From: Caprella mutica
Lineage: Eukaryota; Arthropoda; Malacostraca; Amphipoda; Caprellidae
Length of the DNA stretch: 64,000 nucleotides
Direction of reading: 5' to 3'
Assembly: GCA_947561585.1 (NCBI GenBank)
Contig: CANNZV010002510.1
Span: 31,478 to 95,477, forward strand
The position numbers were made by a program, and so were the translations under genes. Shown piece after piece: positions 58,420 to 64,000 of this stretch (within the stretch, counting starts at the first letter, position 1; each line of letters starts with the position of its first letter). The notes beneath the pieces are model-generated. The model was not told the origin of the DNA. It made no database searches and saw only the letters and a program-made list of their open reading frames with translations.

Positions 58420-60260
58420 TTGTCTAATCTCAAATTATAATATAAATTATTAATCATAAAGTTTAGCGGTTAAATCTAAATAACATTTCAGTTCGTTTCT
58501 TCCATTAAATTCATATGGAATTATTCTCTAGTGATTGTATAACTTCACCCTAGAAAAACTCTGAAGAAAAACATTCCCAACAATCGAAACTTCTACAAAG
58601 AAAATATTGAAAACTTTCAAACACTTAGATTTTTTTCCTTTTTTTGTTCTATTATTGTAATAATGAGTACAACTTAAGTATATTTTATTCATGAACTATG
58701 TTTATGTCGAATATAATTATACTTTTGTATGTTTTAAATATGTTTTAATTTAGGATTGTAATTATTTTAAAGTTCCACTAGTTTGTGAATATTTTTTGGA
58801 TGTAATAAAAAAATAGCGATTATTAGGCTAAGAGTTACCCGTAAATTGTTATTCTGTTTTTCCAAAGTGTTTTTGTTATTCCATATGTCTCTGGTGATTT
58901 TGTTTTCAAAATATTATTACTCTCTATGCTAATAACAGATATTTGTACTTCCATTTACATATATAGGGTATGGTTTTATTTATTAGAGAATGTAAGTAAT
59001 AATTTCAGTTATCCCTCAGAGACTCTTAAATATTATTCTGCTTTCATTTGTTTTAAACAGACGATACTTCATATTGTACTATTCTATATAACTATTTTCC
59101 TACTTCAAATTGTAAAAAAGGCTAATAATCTTTGTTATATATCTGATGCAAGTAAAAATCCTATTTTAGTTTGTTTTAAGCTCAACGTTGAATTTGAACA
59201 ACCTCTGATAATATGGATTTCTCCTTGAGTTTCAATCTTTTACTTCAGACTAACTCGAATATTCTACTCAAATACCGTAGATTTTATTCGTATTTTACAT
59301 TTACTTTTTACATAATTTTTTTTATCAAATTTTTTTAAATTTTAAATTGTCTCTCTTTATCTTTTAATATTTTTTTGTTAGAATTTTATTTTAGATTTTT
59401 TAGAATATTAGAATTTGTTAAAGAATTTTCTACACATCTCTCATCCTCCCTGTACTTTACTCCAATGTTCCAATACTAAGTTTGTTCCTTAAATTTTTGT
59501 AATATTTATATTGTCGGTATTACAATGGATGCTTTGTACTGAGCAAACATGCAAAAAAACAAGAAACATACCAAACACACTCACAGACGCACACATTAAG
59601 TGGGTCATGGTAACTCTCATAAAATTCTTTGTCTAACAATTTGATGACTCAGCATTGTTGGAAGATTTTGAAGAATAGTTCTTGCTAACAATAATAACTA
59701 TAAAAATAAAATAAATTCATCTATTGTAAGCCGTGTTTGTGAGTGTGTCTGTTGTGTTTATTGTTGTGTTTCATGTTTTTACTGCCTGAATCATTCACTG
59801 CAATGCCGAAAATAGAGAAAAACATCCAAACTCAGGAAAAATTCCCATCTAAGAAACATTAAAATAAATTACAGGGGATGAGGCGAATAATGGCTAAAAC
59901 TCTACGGTAATTGAGTAGAATATTTCAGTTACTCTGGAGAAAAACACGACTGTAATATGTTTCTATATTGCATTAAATAATTATGTAAAAATGTATAAGA
60001 AATTAATATACTTTAAAATTGCAAACAACAAGATGAATTTGAAAATTAATTGATGTGAATAATTGAAATAAAGTCTACAATAATTGAGAAGAATTTTTCA
60101 ATACTCCAAAGTAAAACCATAATTGTTCACATATTAATTACATTTACACATTAATTAGATATTGAGTTTAATGATGAGTAATATATAGATTGTGAATAAA
60201 GATGTAGCTGTGTCAAAATATTCTTAACCATTGCTACCAGTAGGAGAAAACTATGTAACA
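58420..60260. other. AT-rich intergenic DNA, no gene seen
   Basis: The 100-codon open frame at 58926-59228 has AT-driven composition and no recognisable domain. Poly-T tracts are frequent. Confidence 0.5.
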
Positions 60261-60262
60261 AA

Positions 60263-60760
60263 ATATTTACTTATTTCTCTGATGGTACACTGTTACTTAT
60301 TTCTCTGATGGTACACTGTTACTTATTCCTCTGATGGTACACTGTTACTTATTTCTCTGATGGTACACTGTTACTTATTTCTCTGATGGTACACTGTTAC
60401 TTATTTCTCTGATGGTACACTGTTACTTATTTCTCTGATGGTACACTGTTACTTATTTCTCTGATGGTACACTGTTACTTATTTCTCTGATTGTGCACTG
60501 TTACTTATTTCTCTGATGGTACACTGTTACTTATTTCTCTGATGGTACACTGTTACTTATTTCTCTGATGGTACACTGTTACTTATTTCCCTGATTGTAC
60601 ACTGTTACTTATTCCTCTGATGGTACACTGTTACTTATTTCCCTGATGGTACACTGTTACTTATTTCTCTGATGGTACACTGTTACTTATTCCTCTGATG
60701 GTACACTGTTACTTATTTCTCTGATGGTACACTGTTTTTTATTTGTCTGATGGTACACTC
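60263..60760. repeat. 26-bp minisatellite, 19 copies
   Basis: TGTTACTTATTTCTCTGATG then GTACAC. Variants (ATTCCTCTG, TTTCCCTG, GATTGTGCAC) sit mainly in the right half. Confidence 0.97.
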
Positions 60761-62990
60761 AGGTACATCGTTAGGTCGGAGTTGTTTACAGGTAAGCCGT
60801 TAATTAGTGAGGTAAGAGGTACACAGGTGAGAAGGATGGAAAGGTATGACCTTTTTACAGTTTATTGGAATTTTTTTTTAATATTTTATAGTTCGCAAAT
60901 AAGGTTTTTAGTTTATCATATTATTATTTGATTAAAAAATGTTAATAAAAGTTTTATTTTCAACTTAAATCAACATTCTTCTAAGAAAATTCATTCAGTT
61001 TCATTAACTCTACTAATTTTTTCCGACTTTTAGTAATTTTTAAATAGAGAAAATTACACCAAAAATATATTCGGCTTCAATTCTTTTTCTGCAGAATATT
61101 TTTTTATTCTCAAGCTTTGATATTTTAGGAAAGGAATTAGTATTCGGAAGAGCTTTTGAACGCTAAAGTCTTCTGTGATATTTTCGAAATGAAAATTTCA
61201 GGCTTTGAATTTCTTCTTTCCACTAGCGAGACAAACTAACAAAAATTGTTTGTTGTGTAGGCTTTACTTTTCTGCCTAAAAATCTACGGATTTTTTTGTG
61301 TGTTTTATAGTATAGTTACTGTACAGAGCATTTAAAAGTGATGAAAATAAAAATGTATTCAATTTTTTAGTTTTTAATTAATTTTATATTTTCATTACTG
61401 CTATTATTTCTAAAACTATACGACAAATGAAATAAGGATTGTATCATTCTCCTTATAAGTTTTTGTTGTTTATTTATAGAGAATTCAATTAACATAATGT
61501 GTTTAGGATTTAAATGCAATTACGTATTATGACAATATATATATATATATTTATTGATTGTATAAAACAGAGTTTTTTCTTATTTTAAATAATAATGGAC
61601 GGCAATTGAAATAAAGATGTATCTAATAATACATTCATTTTTTACATAATATTTATCATGTAAAAATTTAAGATAATTTAACATACATCATTAATTTTTT
61701 ATTCCATTTAATTAACTTTTCATTTAATTAATTTACTCAGAATAAATCTCATATCGTATAATATTAAGTAGATGATTATCACCTGGCACATAGCTAATTA
61801 ACTGATGATATTAACCCTTTAGTTACAGTATTCAAGTAATAACATTTAATTTAACTATTTATTATCATTTAAAACTTCAATACAAGTTAGTCTTCTTCAA
61901 CTAACTGCTTCTTCAAAGTCCCTTGTATTTACTTACCTTTTGAAGTCAGCGATATCGCATTTTATCCTAAACCTCCTTTCTGAGTTAAATTAATTATCAA
62001 AGTCACATGGAACTTCATATCCTTCCTAACTATTAAATAATCCATGACAAAGTTTCTTATTCACACAATTAGTAAGTTAAAGTTTAACAAAGTAAATAAA
62101 CTTTGGTAGTTCTATACCAACTGATTTCACAGGCTAATTTGAGCCTTACGCTAAGGGTCTTTAGAGACTATTTTGACAGTCTTTCACAGAGAATATCTGT
62201 GAGAAGTACCCTATTTTATTTCTAATTCATAGTTTGCAAAGAATAAATTAAAAATAACTTAAAGGAGAAAGACAGAAATCCTCTCTCAAAATAATGTTAT
62301 TCCTGAGAAGATTAATCCGAGTAACTACTTAATCCATTAATCCTTATTAAGTCTATCTGGCTTCTAATACATCATTAATCCTTATTAATCCTATTTGCAT
62401 TCTAACTCATCATTTAATCCAATTCGTCTTAATCTTATCAAACATCTTAATCCTGTTAGTTCATTAACTTAATCATATCAGTAAGTCTCCTTCTGTCACA
62501 TGGTGATTCAGTGTGGTGGTCTGAGTGGGATACATATGTTATTTTTTAATTAATTAACCTTGTTTCCTTATTTAAATGATAAATTCATTTATCTGACCAA
62601 ATAATAAAAATTGAAAAGAAGTGAACAAAACTACTTCCTTGAGGTAGCGAATGAGTAACATTTTTTAAATGTTTAAATAAATTTCATTGTTCTATTTAGG
62701 AAGTTTTAATGGAAATTGATATCCTATTTTTGAAAGAGTTATTAATGTAATCGAAAACTTTATTGAATATATTAAGACAGATTTCTCCAAACTGAACTGG
62801 AATAGCAATCAATGAAATTTGTTGTTGACGCTTCATATATCAGTTCTTCGTTTTTATTCATTTTTCTCCATGTCATGGATAAATTTCATCCAAGTTATGG
62901 ATTTAAACGGAGAGCTGCTAGTGAAATGATGAAGAATATTGCTTGGCATGGGGCCAAATGATCTTACAAAGTCTTGGGAGAAAGCACTGG
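60761..62990. other. AT-rich intergenic DNA, no gene seen
   Basis: No exon, RNA or array recognised. A TTAATCC-rich stretch at 62320-62460 repeats loosely (CATTAATCCTTATTAA). The open frame at 60743-60931 begins in the preceding array. Confidence 0.5.
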
Positions 62991-62994
62991 AGAT

Positions 62995-64000
62995 GCGTTA
63001 TATAGTAATAAAAACATATTAGAGGGGGGGGGGTGTATTATATAGTAATAAAAACATATTAGAGGGGGGGGGTGTATTATATAGTAATAAAAACATATTA
63101 GAGGGGGGGGGTGTATTATATAGTAATAAAAACATATTAGAGGGGGGGGGGTGTATTATATAGTAATAAAAACATATTAGAGGGGGGGGGGTGTATTGTA
63201 TAGTAATAAAAACATATTAGAGGGGGGTGGGTGTATTATATAGTAATAAAAACATATTAGAGGGGGGGGGGTGTATTGTATAGTAATAAAAACATATTAG
63301 AGGGGGGTGGGTGTATTATATAGTAATAAAAACATATTAGAGGGGGGGGGGTGTATTATATAGTAATAAAAACATATTAGGGGGGGGGTGTATTATATAG
63401 TAATAAAAACATATTAGAGGGGGGGAGGTGTATTATATAGTAATAAAAACATATTAGAGGGGGGGGGGTGTATTATATAGTAATAAAAACATATTAGAGA
63501 GGGGGGGGGGGATTGTATTATATAGTAATAAAAACATATTAGAGGGGGGGGGGTGTATTATATAGTAATAAAAACATATTAGAGAGGGGGGGGGGGGATT
63601 GTATTATATAGTAATAAAAACATATTAGAGGGGGGGGGGTGTATTATATAGTAATAAAAACATATTAGAGAGGGGGGGGGGGATTGTATTATATAGTAAT
63701 AAAAACATATTAGAGGGGGGGAGGTGTATTATATAGTAATAAAAACATATTAGAGAGGGGGGGGGGGATTGTATTATATAGTAATAAAAACATATTAGAG
63801 GGGGGGGGGTGTATTATATAGCAATAAAAACATATTAGAGGGGGGGGGGTGTATTATATAGTAATAAAAAACATATTAGAGGGGGGGGGGTATTATATAG
63901 TAATAAAAACATATTAGAGGGGGGGAGGTGTATTATATAGTAATAAAAACATATTAGAGGGGGGGAGGTATATTATATAGTATTAAAAACATATTAGAGG
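62995..64000. repeat. about 40-bp satellite with poly-G tract, 25 copies, continues past window
   Basis: TGTATTATATAGTAATAAAA then ACATATTAGA followed by a run of about 7-12 G. G-run length varies and some runs are broken (GGGGGGTGGG, GGGGGGAGG). A second type with GAGAGGGGGGGGGGGATTG recurs at 63490-63780. Confidence 0.97.

Overview
The window is an AT-rich metazoan nuclear fragment with spliced genes (short GT-AG introns), no bacterial-style operons, and very heavy repeat content. GC-rich exons stand out against AT-rich introns and intergenic DNA. The protein evidence (an animal-type NUP188, a secreted precursor with dibasic sites), a short LTR retroelement, a decayed MULE and several MITE families fit an invertebrate animal. 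I cannot name the phylum from the sequence.

Two protein-coding genes can be read exon by exon, both on the + strand. Gene 1 (16953-22389, seven coding exons, 619 residues) encodes a secreted precursor: signal peptide, acidic middle with many dibasic cleavage sites, and a C-terminal 10-cysteine module whose pattern recalls a phospholipase A2-like fold. Gene 2 (36073-46023, 15 visible exons in consistent phase, about 1,686 residues) is the nucleoporin NUP188. Only the first few N-terminal residues are missing, on an exon that I could not find upstream.

Layout: 1-16 kb is gene-free, with satellite arrays and MITEs. 16.9-22.5 kb is gene 1. 22.6-28.7 kb holds MITEs, a long inverted repeat and a decayed MULE bounded by inverted tandem arrays. 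29.3-32.8 kb is a short, apparently young LTR retroelement with near-identical LTRs. 33-36 kb is a palindrome-containing stretch, possibly NUP188 intron 1. 36-46.4 kb is NUP188. 47-57.4 kb is almost continuous minisatellite (ten arrays, nine or ten different units). 57.5-64 kb is AT-rich intergenic DNA with two more arrays, the last running off the window edge.

About a quarter of the window is tandem repeat. A TA-flanked MITE family occurs about 20 times, including in 8 of the 14 visible NUP188 introns, and its termini carry the splice-donor consensus GGTAAGT. The most unusual signal is a local burst of the 6-mer TAGCTA in NUP188 introns, some of it inside MITE copies, where it looks like 4-bp insertions at TA sites. 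All long reading frames over the arrays are artefacts of units whose length is a multiple of three, or of stop-free short units.
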